Source: CALZFJ01 sp051878575 (GTDB lineage: Bacteria > Bacteroidota > Bacteroidia > Bacteroidales > Muribaculaceae). From it: 34,880 nt of DNA. The DNA is taken from positions 1 to 34,880 of the forward strand of contig JBJEKJ010000062.1 of assembly GCA_051878575.1 (NCBI GenBank), in the 5' to 3' direction. The translations under genes and the position numbers were made by a program. The first letter of the stretch is position 1, and every line of letters begins with the position of its first letter. Shown here in pieces: positions 17,749 to 27,407 of the stretch. Below the pieces are notes generated by a model. That model did not search any database and was not told the origin of the DNA. It saw only the letters and a list, made by a program, of their open reading frames with translations.

Positions 17749-20700
17749 ATGAGACGACTTTTATCTCTTTGCGTTGTCCTCGCTACGGCGGTGGGACACG
17801 CCTTCGCCCAATGGCCGAGCGATGGGCGGGATTATCTCATTCATGAGACTTTCTTTTTGGTGAACGGTGATAGCGAGGAATATGCCGGAGCTACACCAAT
17901 CGACGACTACATCAACAGTTTCGACAATCCCGACGGATGGACTTTCACCGGCAATGTGTATGCCGGAAAAGGGCGCATCTATCTTGCCACTGGTGCCACA
18001 ATCACGCTGCCTGCATCGTCGCGACTCTACGACAATGCGCAGTTTGATTTCGCTGTTGGCCCTTGGTGGCCCAATGAAACATGGAAGCCCGATGAGGATT
18101 TCGATGAATCAATCTATTATCTACCATGCCCTCTCTCCATCAGCCATGGAGAACTGAGCGTGTATGAGTTTTACGATGCTTCAGCAATGGCACCCAACCT
18201 CTACATCTTCGGCGGAACTCCCGAGAGCCGCATCACGCTCACTGCAAGCCACCCCATCATAATAAGCGAAATAGGGGTGTGGTATGGCGACAAACCCGAT
18301 GCCACCGCCACATTCACCTACTCGCACCCCGAGGGCAACTACTACGCTCCAATCGATGTGACTTTCCAAGGTAGCTATGAAGCGGGGTGGGGCGCAACCT
18401 ACGACGACTCACACGACATCATTGTCTATACCACCGACGGCAGCACGCCTACAAAGCAATCCACCCGCTACACAGGCGAGGCTCTCCACATTACTGAAAC
18501 CACAACCATTTTCCCGGCTGCCATTATCAGCAACGGCCAGTTGTGCCTCGGCAACAAGCGCACCTTCAACTTCCCTGAAACGAATAAGCCAGCAAAGCCC
18601 GAAAACACCTTTGAGGTGACCGTAAGCCGGCCGGGCAAGCTGAAATCGCAGCTTATCAACATCGATGCCGACGTAATCGAAGGCTTGGTACTGAAAGGAC
18701 AGATTAATGGCGACGACATCACCTACCTCACTTCGGGCGAGGGGCGTGCCGCCGCAATCACCTATCTCGACCTCTCCGAAGTCACCATAGCTCTCGACGG
18801 TTCTCTATATCACTCCACCGTGGTTGGTCCTCCGGGTGGCATGGGCACTTGGTATTATCTCTACTATTATCTGAGCGAAACCAACTACGAGGAGAGGCAT
18901 AGCACCAGCCCAACGACAGAGCGTTGCGACTTCTATCGCAACAATCTTGCGTGTGCTTTCGAGGATTGCACCAACCTCACCACGGTGATTCTGCCCAAAT
19001 CAATGACTACGATAGGCGAAAGCATCTTCTCAGGCTGTGAGAATCTGAAATACGCTCCTATCCACGACGGCGTTACCGAAGTTATGGCAGGTGCTTACAG
19101 CGGTACAGCGGTGAAGATGCTCGATGGTCTGCCATCTTCCATCGAGAAGATTGGCGCCGGTGCGTTCAATAGCTCGAATTATAATGAAGAATCGGGATAT
19201 ATCACTTTCGGTGTGCTCAATATCGACCACCCCGTGGAAATCGGTGGAGGAGCTTTTGCCGGTGCTGTGGTGCAGCAGCTCAATCTGCCTTTCCCCGGCG
19301 ATTCTATCCAAGCCGCCACTTTCGCTTGCCGTGGCTTGCGCGAAGTGAACATCGGCGACGGTGTGAAGTATATCGGCGAGGGCGCTTTCAGCAGCAACAG
19401 CTACGACAATCAGGTGCTTGAGAAGGCGGTGATTCCCGAGTCGGTAATCGAAATCGGCTACAATGCTTTCGACTTTAGTTCCCCGTTCATCAAGCAGATT
19501 GAGCCTGAAAGCGGAATCCGCTATATCGGCAAGGTGGCATATTGTGTTGCCGATGAGAAACTTGGAGAATACACCATCAAAGACGGTACCATCTCGCTTA
19601 CCGACAAGCTGTTTGCCTACACCAACATATCGGCTGTCAATATCCCCGCTTCGCTTGAGATTATCGGCAACGATGCGTTTAACTCAGCCGCAATTACATC
19701 GCTGCCCGACATGCCGGGCGTGAAACGAATCGGCGCCGGAGCTTTCAACCGCAGTAAAATCACAGCCCTGCCCTCAATGCCTTCACTTGAGGTGATTGGC
19801 GAGGAGGCGTTCTATGCCACCCAAATCACCTCATTGCCCGAATTGCCGGGCTTGAAGGAGATTTACCATTGGGCGTTTGCCTATTGCCCGAAATTGGCTC
19901 GTGTCACTCTGCCCGAATCGCTCGAAAAACTCGAGAATGCGTTCTATGGCTGCGATGCCTTGTGGAGCGTTACCTACAACGCTATCGACTGCTATTGCCC
20001 TTACGGCGTGAGTCCGCGCGACCTTGAGCGCATAGTGATTGGCGAGAAGGTGCGCCGTGTGCCTAAGGGACTTTACACCGGCAACACCAACATCACCGAG
20101 GTGACGCTGCCGAAGAGCGTGGAGATTCTCGACCCCGAGGTGTTTCAATACTGCACAAACTTAGAGTATGTGGGTTTGGCCGACAATATCACCACCATCT
20201 CGGAGAATGCTTTCTACGGCTGCTCGTCGCTCACAGAGCTGCACTGGCCGCTCAACATCACCACCATCGGCAGCGCGGCATTCCGCGAATGTTCTGCACT
20301 GAAGGTGGTGTCGCTGCCCGAAGGCGTAACCGCCGTTGGCTCTGAAGCTTTCTTCCTCTGCACCGGTGTGGAAACTCTCTACATTGCCTCGACTATCGAG
20401 GAAGCAGGATTTGGTGCATTCACTTTTTGGAATCAGGACAAGAACATCACCATAACTGCCACTGCCGCCGATCCTATCGACTATGAATGGAGTTGGCACT
20501 ATGTGGGAACACCCACCATCAAGGTGCCGGCTGCAAGCATCGAGGCTTATCGCGCCAATGCCGTATGGAACGGCAGCAACAACGGCAAGCAAAACACTAT
20601 CATCACCATTGAGAACATTGAGGCTCCAGAGGAGGAATCGACAACCTCGTTTGATGGCGTTGACGAAGATACCGACCTCGGCGACACAGTGGTGGGCGAT

Positions 20701-21288
20701 GTGTATGTGACAGTGGGCGTAGACGACGGCTACGACAGCACCGACGGCAGCATCGTGCTCAACTCGTCGATGACCGACGATGAGGCTGACGCTATCGGCG
20801 GCATGGCTCCGGGCGTTACCGACCTCAACAACCGCTTCAACGGCCTGGTTGTGATGGTGGCTGCCGGCGAAGGCACCGTGAGCGTGGATTGCCGCACCAT
20901 AGGCTCACGACAGGTGGCTGTGAAGATAGGCGAGGCTGAGCCTCAGCTATTCACAAAGGACGAGAAAGGCGAGGTGAGCGTGAATTACAACGTCATTGCC
21001 GACACCTACATCTACATCTATGGCGTTGACACCACTGCTCCCGCATCGGCTCCTGCTCGCAAAAAGGCCAGCACCCGCGCAGCTGCCGGTGAGAACTGCG
21101 TGAAGCTCTACTCAATCACCGTGAATCCCCGGTCAAGCGGAGCGGAAAGTATTGAGAACAAAGCCTCGGAGGCTCCAATCACCGACTACTTCACCATCGA
21201 CGGCGTGCGTGTAGCCAATCCCGACACCCCGGGCATCTACATCGTCCGCCGTTCCGACGGCTCAACCGCAAAAGCGGTTATAAAGTAA
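17749..21288 (+). CDS. BspA-like leucine-rich repeat surface protein
   Basis: Secreted protein of 1179 residues. The signal peptide is MRRLLSLCVVLATAVGHAFA. Residues about 185-275 resemble a chitobiase/hexosaminidase C-terminal-type domain (PIDVTFQG, then IIVYTTDGSTPT). Residues about 370-950 are BspA/LRR_5 repeats with units such as LTTVILPKSMTTIGESIFSG and LEYVGLADNITTISENAFYG. A beta-rich stretch follows, then a short C-terminal tail ending GIYIVRRSDGSTAKAVIK, similar to type IX sorting tails. BspA proteins bind host matrix and other bacteria. It follows a two-component system, which may regulate it. No promoter is clear in the 120-base gap, so read-through from the regulator gene is also possible. 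Confidence 0.92.
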   Translation: MRRLLSLCVVLATAVGHAFAQWPSDGRDYLIHETFFLVNGDSEEYAGATPIDDYINSFDNPDGWTFTGNVYAGKGRIYLATGATITLPASSRLYDNAQFDFAVGPWWPNETWKPDEDFDESIYYLPCPLSISHGELSVYEFYDASAMAPNLYIFGGTPESRITLTASHPIIISEIGVWYGDKPDATATFTYSHPEGNYYAPIDVTFQGSYEAGWGATYDDSHDIIVYTTDGSTPTKQSTRYTGEALHITETTTIFPAAIISNGQLCLGNKRTFNFPETNKPAKPENTFEVTVSRPGKLKSQLINIDADVIEGLVLKGQINGDDITYLTSGEGRAAAITYLDLSEVTIALDGSLYHSTVVGPPGGMGTWYYLYYYLSETNYEERHSTSPTTERCDFYRNNLACAFEDCTNLTTVILPKSMTTIGESIFSGCENLKYAPIHDGVTEVMAGAYSGTAVKMLDGLPSSIEKIGAGAFNSSNYNEESGYITFGVLNIDHPVEIGGGAFAGAVVQQLNLPFPGDSIQAATFACRGLREVNIGDGVKYIGEGAFSSNSYDNQVLEKAVIPESVIEIGYNAFDFSSPFIKQIEPESGIRYIGKVAYCVADEKLGEYTIKDGTISLTDKLFAYTNISAVNIPASLEIIGNDAFNSAAITSLPDMPGVKRIGAGAFNRSKITALPSMPSLEVIGEEAFYATQITSLPELPGLKEIYHWAFAYCPKLARVTLPESLEKLENAFYGCDALWSVTYNAIDCYCPYGVSPRDLERIVIGEKVRRVPKGLYTGNTNITEVTLPKSVEILDPEVFQYCTNLEYVGLADNITTISENAFYGCSSLTELHWPLNITTIGSAAFRECSALKVVSLPEGVTAVGSEAFFLCTGVETLYIASTIEEAGFGAFTFWNQDKNITITATAADPIDYEWSWHYVGTPTIKVPAASIEAYRANAVWNGSNNGKQNTIITIENIEAPEEESTTSFDGVDEDTDLGDTVVGDVYVTVGVDDGYDSTDGSIVLNSSMTDDEADAIGGMAPGVTDLNNRFNGLVVMVAAGEGTVSVDCRTIGSRQVAVKIGEAEPQLFTKDEKGEVSVNYNVIADTYIYIYGVDTTAPASAPARKKASTRAAAGENCVKLYSITVNPRSSGAESIENKASEAPITDYFTIDGVRVANPDTPGIYIVRRSDGSTAKAVIK

Positions 21289-21309
21289 ATACTATTGTTC
21301 AATAACTCG

Positions 21310-21354
21310 CCCGACACATTCATGCATTGCAGCGTGTTGTGTCGGGTGTTTTTT
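21310..21354 (+). terminator. Intrinsic terminator after the BspA-like gene
   Basis: A 9-bp inverted repeat (CCCGACACA with TGTGTCGGG, 21310-21318 and 21338-21346) is followed by TGTTTTTT. Confidence 0.88.
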
Positions 21355-21408
21355 ATTATAACAAGGATTTTTAAAACTCCCGAAGTGATAAATGTGACGT
21401 TTTTTCGC

Positions 21409-21416
21409 TACCTTTG
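21409..21416 (+). promoter_or_regulatory. -7 element of the small protein/GH3 operon
   Basis: TACCTTTG matches TAnnTTTG; no good TTG lies at the usual upstream position. It predicts transcription from about 21422, which places the true start of the next gene at 21468. Confidence 0.55.
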
Positions 21417-21467
21417 CAACAAATGATAAGAGCCTTTACCTTCAGGCATCGAAAAATATATACCGAC

Positions 21468-21713
21468 ATGAACGAAAACGGAAAAAGCGACAAATATGTT
21501 GACAATGAGGAAATAGATGATTTCTTCGTTGGAAATCCCGATGATTTTCAAGAGGACGTGGAGAACAGCTACACCGACGAGCCAACCACCGAGGAGTCGT
21601 TCGACGAGAAGGAGGGCGTGCGCGTGGAGAAGCACAAAACTGCCAAAAAAGGCTGCCTCGGCATGGCGCTTGCCATAGCCGGCGTGGTGATAGCGATAGC
21701 AAGCATGATATGA
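21468..21713 (+). CDS. Small acidic tail-anchored protein
   Basis: Protein of 81 residues that I do not recognise as a named family. The first part is very acidic (DNEEIDDFFVG, then FQEDVENSYTDEPTTEES). A short basic stretch (KHKTAKKG) follows, and the protein ends in one hydrophobic helix (CLGMALAIAGVVIAIASMI), as in tail-anchored inner-membrane proteins. The frame is open further upstream, but a promoter box overlaps the earliest start, so the ATG at 21468 is chosen. Its stop overlaps the GH3 start (ATGA at 21710-21713), indicating coupled translation and possibly a partnership with that enzyme. Confidence 0.75.
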   Translation: MNENGKSDKYVDNEEIDDFFVGNPDDFQEDVENSYTDEPTTEESFDEKEGVRVEKHKTAKKGCLGMALAIAGVVIAIASMI

Positions 21714-23227
21714 TCGACCTGACCCCCATAGCAAGGCAGTTGTTCAGCGGCAGGCTGCGCGAGGCGGCACGCTTCGTGAGCCACGGCGACACGGTGCAGC
21801 GCGAGGAGCTCGACATGCTGCTCCAGCAGGCGTCGCGCACCGAGATAGGCATAAAATATGGCTTCGGAGAGCGCATGACCTACGCCACATTCCGCGAGCG
21901 GGTGCCGCTGCACGGCTACGAGGACCTGCGCGAGCGCATCATGCGCATGGTGCGTGGCGAGAAGAATGTGCTGTGGCGCGGACGCGTGACGCACTTCGCC
22001 CAATCCTCGGGCACGAGCGACGGCAAGAGCAAGTATATCCCCATCAGTGACGAGTCGTTCAAGCGCTGCCACTACCGCGGCGGGAGCGACGTGGTGGCGC
22101 ACTATCTGAACATCAACCCCGAGAGCCGAATGTTCTCCGGAAAGGGATTCATCCTCGGCGGCAGCTTCGCCAACGAGCTGACCTTGCAGCCCGGAGTGAG
22201 GGTGGGCGACCTCTCGGCCAATCTTATCGACAATATCAACCCTGTGGTGAACCTTATGCGCGTGCCCGACAAGCACACGGCGCTCATGCAAGACTGGAGC
22301 AAGAAGCTGCCGGCCCTCGTGGAGGCAAGCCGCAGGCAGAATGTGACTAATATATCGGGCGTGCCGTCGTGGTTTCTCACCGTGCTCAAAGAGGTGATTA
22401 AGCGCGAGGGGACAGCGTGCATACACGATGTGTGGCCCAACCTTGAGGTATTCTTCCACGGCGGCATCAGCTTCGAGCCCTACCGCGACGAGTATGCCTC
22501 GATTTGCGACAACAGCCGCATGCACTACATTGAGACCTACAATGCCTCCGAGGGATTCTTCGCCGTGCAGTCGTCGGCCGAGAGCAACGCCATGCTGCTC
22601 CTTCTCGACGTGGGAGTGTTCTATGAGTTCATTCCGCTTGAGGATGTGGACAGCGACTCGCCGCGAGTGCTGCCTATTTGGGAGGTGGAGCGGGGCAAGA
22701 CCTATTCATTGGTGATTTCGGCCAACAACGGCCTTTGGCGCTACAAAATCGGCGACACGGTGCGCGTCGAGCAGACGTCGCCGGTGAAAATAAAGATTGC
22801 AGGCCGCACGAAGCACTTTATCAACGCATTTGGCGAGGAGCTGATGGTGCACAATGCCGACGAGGCGATAAAGCGGGCCTGCCGCGACACAGGAGCAATG
22901 ATAGCCAACTACACCGCCGCTCCGGTCTACGCCTGCGGCGACAGGCACGGGCGCCACGAGTGGCTCATAGAGTTCAACCGGCAGCCCGACGACATCACAC
23001 GATTCGCCGAGGTGCTCGACGGGCATCTGCAAGCCGTGAACTCCGACTATGAGGCGAAGCGCGCGGGTGGCATTTTCCTCGACTGCCTCACGGTGGTGGT
23101 GGCGCAGGAGGGACTTTTCGACCGCTGGCTCAGAAGCACCGGGAAACTCGGCGGACAGCGCAAGGTGCCGCGGCTGAGCAACGACCGCCACATCATCGAC
23201 GCAATGATAGAGATGAATAATCAATAA
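21710..23227 (+). CDS. GH3 auxin-responsive promoter family acyl-acid amido synthetase-like protein
   Basis: Cytosolic protein of the GH3 family, an ANL-fold group whose plant members conjugate amino acids to acyl acids through an acyl-adenylate. The ATP-binding motif HFAQSSGTSDGKSKYIPI lies near residues 96-113. YNASEGFFAVQ (about 280-290) is the second conserved loop, and RYKIGDTVRV with AGRTKHFINAFGEEL marks the C-terminal lobe. At 505 residues the length is normal for bacterial members, which are common in Bacteroidetes but without known substrate. It is coupled to the upstream acidic membrane protein and followed after 17 bases by alkaline phosphatase. Confidence 0.88.
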   Translation: MIDLTPIARQLFSGRLREAARFVSHGDTVQREELDMLLQQASRTEIGIKYGFGERMTYATFRERVPLHGYEDLRERIMRMVRGEKNVLWRGRVTHFAQSSGTSDGKSKYIPISDESFKRCHYRGGSDVVAHYLNINPESRMFSGKGFILGGSFANELTLQPGVRVGDLSANLIDNINPVVNLMRVPDKHTALMQDWSKKLPALVEASRRQNVTNISGVPSWFLTVLKEVIKREGTACIHDVWPNLEVFFHGGISFEPYRDEYASICDNSRMHYIETYNASEGFFAVQSSAESNAMLLLLDVGVFYEFIPLEDVDSDSPRVLPIWEVERGKTYSLVISANNGLWRYKIGDTVRVEQTSPVKIKIAGRTKHFINAFGEELMVHNADEAIKRACRDTGAMIANYTAAPVYACGDRHGRHEWLIEFNRQPDDITRFAEVLDGHLQAVNSDYEAKRAGGIFLDCLTVVVAQEGLFDRWLRSTGKLGGQRKVPRLSNDRHIIDAMIEMNNQ

Positions 23228-23244
23228 TCAAAATTTTTCATACA

Positions 23245-24636
23245 ATGCGTTCACGTATATTTTCTTTAATCCTGCTGCTCGGCATAGTGCTGACAGCATC
23301 GGCCAAATCGCCGAAATATGTATTCTATTTCATTGGCGACGGTATGGGTATGGGGCATGTGCTTACAGCCGAAACATACAACCGCACCGTGCGCACCGAC
23401 GGCAAGCACCTCACGATGCTCGGGTTCCCGGTGACATCGATGGCGCTTTCCTACTCGGCAAGCAGCAAAATCACCGACTCGGCAGCAGCCGGAACGGCAC
23501 TCTCTACCGGCACCAAGACCCGAAACTACATGCTCGGAATGACCCCCGACACATTGCCATGCTACAGCATAGCTCGCGACTTCAAGCAGAAGGGCTACGG
23601 TGTGGCCATAGCCACATCGGTGGCCATCGACGACGCCACGCCGGCGGCATTCTACGCCCATGTACCTAACCGCAAGAAATTCTACGAGATAGGCCTCGAC
23701 CTCGCTAAGAGCGGCTACGACATGTTTGTCGGCACAAAGCTGCGCGGGCTGAAAGACAAGAACGGAAAGGAAACCGACCTGCTGAAAGTGATAGCCGACA
23801 ACGGCTACACGGTTGCCAATGGTCCGAAGGGCTATGAGAAAGCGAAAAATTGCAAAAAACTGCTCCTGCTGAACACCGACACCTCGGTGGAGCACAATGG
23901 CTACACTATCGACAGTGTGGCCGATAACTTGAAGCTGCCTTTCATCACCACGGCTTGCATCGAGCACCTTTCAAAGGTGTCGCCCGATAAATTCTTTATG
24001 ATGGTTGAAGGCGGCAACATCGACTGGACGGCTCATGCCAACGACGCCGCAACGGTGGTTAAAGAGATTGTAAATTTCGACGAGGCAATTGCCGTGGCTT
24101 ACAATTTCTACCTTCAGCACCCCGACGAGACGCTGATCGTGGTGACTGCCGACCACAACACCGGCGGAATGGCTCTCGGCGTGGAGAAAGGCCCTAAAGA
24201 GGTGAATCTGAAAAATTTCGACTATCAGCGCATCTCGCTTGAGACCTTGCAACGCAAGTGTGGCGAGATTCTGAAAAACAAGCAAGCTATAACGTGGGAC
24301 GAAATGCAAAGCTATCTGAAAGAGAATTTCGGACTTTATGGCGCTATTGAAGTTAGTGCCAAGCGCGACAAACTGCTTCGCGACAAGTTCAACAAGACGT
24401 TCATTGAGCGCAACAGCACCGATGAAAAGACGCTTTACGCCACATTCAGCGAATTTGTAGCTACCGTGTTCGACTTGCTCGACCACTGCACGGGTATAGG
24501 CTGGACGTCGCATAACCACACGGGCGACTTCACGCCGGTATTTGCCGTAGGAGTGGGGGCCGAGGTTTTCGGCGGGCTCAACAACAACATCGACCTACCG
24601 GCAAAAATACGCCGTCTCACGGGTATAGGGCAATAA
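23245..24636 (+). CDS. Alkaline phosphatase
   Basis: Exported alkaline phosphatase releasing phosphate from monoesters. The signal peptide is about residues 1-20 (IFSLILLLGIVLTASA). The metal-binding motif FIGDGMGMGH gives Asp32, and the catalytic block ITDSAAAGTALSTG gives Ser79. A second metal set includes VEGGNIDWTAHANDA, VVTADHNTGGMA and the final His in WTSHNHTGDFTPVF. All residues expected for the two-zinc, one-magnesium site appear present. Length (463 residues) is typical. It begins 17 bases after the GH3 gene and so is probably co-transcribed. I find no obvious phosphate-response box. Confidence 0.93.
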   Translation: MRSRIFSLILLLGIVLTASAKSPKYVFYFIGDGMGMGHVLTAETYNRTVRTDGKHLTMLGFPVTSMALSYSASSKITDSAAAGTALSTGTKTRNYMLGMTPDTLPCYSIARDFKQKGYGVAIATSVAIDDATPAAFYAHVPNRKKFYEIGLDLAKSGYDMFVGTKLRGLKDKNGKETDLLKVIADNGYTVANGPKGYEKAKNCKKLLLLNTDTSVEHNGYTIDSVADNLKLPFITTACIEHLSKVSPDKFFMMVEGGNIDWTAHANDAATVVKEIVNFDEAIAVAYNFYLQHPDETLIVVTADHNTGGMALGVEKGPKEVNLKNFDYQRISLETLQRKCGEILKNKQAITWDEMQSYLKENFGLYGAIEVSAKRDKLLRDKFNKTFIERNSTDEKTLYATFSEFVATVFDLLDHCTGIGWTSHNHTGDFTPVFAVGVGAEVFGGLNNNIDLPAKIRRLTGIGQ

Positions 24637-24706
24637 CGGCAGTCCCCCGAGAGCGACAAACTCCCTCTTTCCTGCTTTATTCTATAACATTTCAAGTTTA
24701 TTATCT

Positions 24707-27298
24707 ATGAAACGAACTATAATGGCACTTGCCGCCGCTTTTGCGGCTATGGCTACAATCAGTGCATCAACCGCCTTTTCGGGTAAGCGCATAGCGGCTC
24801 TCGACAATGCCGCATGGAAAAATTCAGCTTGGATCTCGGCCGCCGACGCACCGGTGGTGACGGGAAGCATCGGTGGCACCAACGAGCGTGCCGCCGATGG
24901 CGCAAGTTGGTTTGTGACCACTGTGAGAAATGAGAAAAAAGTGGCGTCGGCCCGGTGGATGACCACCGGGCTCGGCGTGTATCAGCTCTACGTCAATGGC
25001 AAGCCCATAGGCGACGAGGTGCTAAAACCTGGCTTCACACACTATGAGAAGACCCGGCTCTCGTTCACCTACGACGTGACCGACGCCTTTGCCCTTAAGG
25101 CCGGTGCCGACAACATGCTCGCCGTGCAGGTGACTCCCGGATGGTGGGCCGACAAGATAGTGACTCCCGGCGGACACGACGGAATGATTGGCAAGAAGGT
25201 GGCTTTCCGCGGCGTGCTGCAACTCACCTACACCGACGGCTCGACACAGCTGCTCGGCACCGACACAAGCCACTGGAAGGCAGGAATCGCAGGCCCGGTG
25301 AGGCATGCCGCCATTTTCGACGGGGAGGAGTATGACGCGCGCGTGAGGCCCGGATACGAGACTCCCGGACTGCTGTCGACGCCCGAGCTGAACACCGAGT
25401 TCGCAGGCGGCATTTTCCCATCCGACGGTGCCGAGATCTATATGCGCGACGATATTGCGCTCGCTCCACAAAGGGCATATCTGTGGAAAGGAATCACCGG
25501 AGCCTCGGCCGACGCTTTCGGCAAAGTGAAAATAATCAGGGAATTTGGCACGGGCGAAGAGCTCACGGTGCGCCCCGGCGAGACACTCGTGGTCGACTTC
25601 GGGCAGAATTGCGCCGCAGTGCCCTCATTCCTGTTCAAGGCTGCCGAGGGAACAACGCTCACATGCCTGCCCGCCGAGCTGCTTAACGACGGCAATGGCG
25701 CCCACAGCCGCGGAATGGACGGCCCCGAGGGCAGCGTGCACCGCCGCAACCTGCGAATACCCGACATCGGCATGCGGCTTTTCTACACTTTCGGCGCAAA
25801 TAAGGGCTATGTGGACTATAGGCCGCAATGCACCTTCTTCGGCTACCGGTTTGTGTCGATTACAGCCACCGCCGAGGTGAGAATCAAGAAAATCACATCA
25901 GTTCCGGTCACTTCAATCACAAAGGAGATGGAGATTGGAACCATCACCACCGGCAATGATCTGATAAATCGCCTAATCGCCAATACCGTGTGGGGAATGC
26001 GCTCAAACTACCTCTCCGTGCCCACCGACTGCCCGCAGCGCAACGAGCGCCTTGGCTGGACTGCCGACACACAAGTGTTTGCCGAGACGGGAACATTCTT
26101 CGCCAACACCAACAGATTTTTCCATAAATGGCTGCGCGACTTGCGCGACACCCAGAACGGCGTGGGTGGCTACCCAGGAGTGGCGCCACAGGCACAATAT
26201 GGCGCCGGCGACACCGACATGTGCCGCGTGGGATGGGCCGATGCCGGAATTATCGTGCCCTGGACCATCTGGAAGCAATTTGGCGACCGCTCGATAATCG
26301 ACGAGAGCTGGAGCTCGATGGAGAAGTTTATGAGCCACATCAACAACAACAAATACGACCATCACGCGCTCGTCAACGAGAATGGCAACTACCAGTGGGC
26401 CGACTGGCTGAGCTATGAGCCTCTGGAGTCGTGCAGCGGCGCTTCCCGCACCACCGACGAGGCCGGAAAGGAAATCACACGCCCCGAGACCTACGACTAC
26501 TGGAACTACCTCTGCGCAAGCTATTGGGCAATCGACGCCGGCATGATGCGCGACATGGCTGCCGCCTCAGGCCGCGACGCCGCGAAATATGCGGCTATGG
26601 CATCGGAGGCAAAGAAATATCTGCGCTGCCGTTTCCTCAACGACGACGGCTCGTTCAAGACCGAGATTCTCAACACCATGCAGACCCCGGCGCTCTTTGC
26701 CCTGAAAAACGGCCTCGTGGAGGGCAGGGCGAAGGAGAATATGATTGCACGCCTGAGAAAGAACTTCGCCGATCACGGCAACTGCTTGCAGACGGGATTT
26801 CTCGGCACATCGATACTGATGCCGACACTCACCGAAAACGGGATGGCCGACATAGCCTACGAGCTGCTGTTGCAGCGAAAGAATCCGAGTTGGCTATATT
26901 CGGTCGACAATGGCGCCACCACAATTTGGGAACGATGGAACAGCTATATGCTCGACAAGGGAATGGGACCGAGCGGCATGAACAGCTTCAACCACTATGC
27001 CTACGGCGCTGTGTGCGAATGGATGTGGGAGACCATGGCAGGAATCTCGACCGACACCGCGAATCATGCATTCAGGCACATCATCATGAAGCCTGTGCCC
27101 GACAGGCGATTGGGTTTCGTGAAGGCCGAGTACAACTCGGCTGCCGGACTGATAAGGAGTGAGTGGAAATTCCGGGGCGACAAGTGGATTTGGGACTTCA
27201 CCATCCCCAAAGGCGCCACCGCCACAGTCACCCTTCCGGGCGAGAGCGAGCCAAAAGTGTACGAAGCCGGCTCGCACCGAGTGGAAAAAGTGCTATGA
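24707..27298 (+). CDS. Alpha-L-rhamnosidase, glycoside hydrolase family 78
   Basis: Exported enzyme removing terminal alpha-L-rhamnose from plant or bacterial glycans. The signal peptide is about residues 1-22. An N-terminal carbohydrate-binding-like domain spans roughly 40-220, followed by the rhamnosidase beta domain with VDFGQNCAAVPSF and GYRFVSI. The catalytic (alpha/alpha)6 barrel starts near 410 with the family signature PTDCPQRNERLGWTADTQVF, and contains GMNSFNHYAYGAVCEWMW in the later part. A C-terminal beta domain completes the usual order. Length (863 residues) is normal. It is 70 bases after alkaline phosphatase; there is no susC/susD pair in this window, so it is not in an obvious polysaccharide locus. 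Confidence 0.94.
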   Translation: MKRTIMALAAAFAAMATISASTAFSGKRIAALDNAAWKNSAWISAADAPVVTGSIGGTNERAADGASWFVTTVRNEKKVASARWMTTGLGVYQLYVNGKPIGDEVLKPGFTHYEKTRLSFTYDVTDAFALKAGADNMLAVQVTPGWWADKIVTPGGHDGMIGKKVAFRGVLQLTYTDGSTQLLGTDTSHWKAGIAGPVRHAAIFDGEEYDARVRPGYETPGLLSTPELNTEFAGGIFPSDGAEIYMRDDIALAPQRAYLWKGITGASADAFGKVKIIREFGTGEELTVRPGETLVVDFGQNCAAVPSFLFKAAEGTTLTCLPAELLNDGNGAHSRGMDGPEGSVHRRNLRIPDIGMRLFYTFGANKGYVDYRPQCTFFGYRFVSITATAEVRIKKITSVPVTSITKEMEIGTITTGNDLINRLIANTVWGMRSNYLSVPTDCPQRNERLGWTADTQVFAETGTFFANTNRFFHKWLRDLRDTQNGVGGYPGVAPQAQYGAGDTDMCRVGWADAGIIVPWTIWKQFGDRSIIDESWSSMEKFMSHINNNKYDHHALVNENGNYQWADWLSYEPLESCSGASRTTDEAGKEITRPETYDYWNYLCASYWAIDAGMMRDMAAASGRDAAKYAAMASEAKKYLRCRFLNDDGSFKTEILNTMQTPALFALKNGLVEGRAKENMIARLRKNFADHGNCLQTGFLGTSILMPTLTENGMADIAYELLLQRKNPSWLYSVDNGATTIWERWNSYMLDKGMGPSGMNSFNHYAYGAVCEWMWETMAGISTDTANHAFRHIIMKPVPDRRLGFVKAEYNSAAGLIRSEWKFRGDKWIWDFTIPKGATATVTLPGESEPKVYEAGSHRVEKVL

Positions 27299-27349
27299 CC
27301 GCCCCAAAGGCCGCGCAATCAATCACACAAAACCGACCAATAAGCGCAA

Positions 27350-27382
27350 AAGAACCCTGCCGCCTCACGACGCAGGGTTCTT
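27350..27382. terminator. Bidirectional terminator between rhamnosidase and the caspase operon
   Basis: A perfect 11-bp inverted repeat (AAGAACCCTGC with GCAGGGTTCTT) around an 11-base loop. On the minus strand the stem runs into TTTT, ending the four-gene operon; on the plus strand it lies 52 bases after the rhamnosidase stop. Confidence 0.85.
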
Positions 27383-27407
27383 AGTGTGAATAAACAGGCT
27401 CGTATAC

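Noticed and set aside
21569..22525. 318-codon open frame on the minus strand
   Set aside because: Antisense to the small membrane protein and the GH3 gene, both of which carry clear motifs.
26431..27162. 243-codon open frame on the plus strand
   Set aside because: Out-of-frame reading inside the GH78 rhamnosidase, with an unlikely Arg/His-rich composition.
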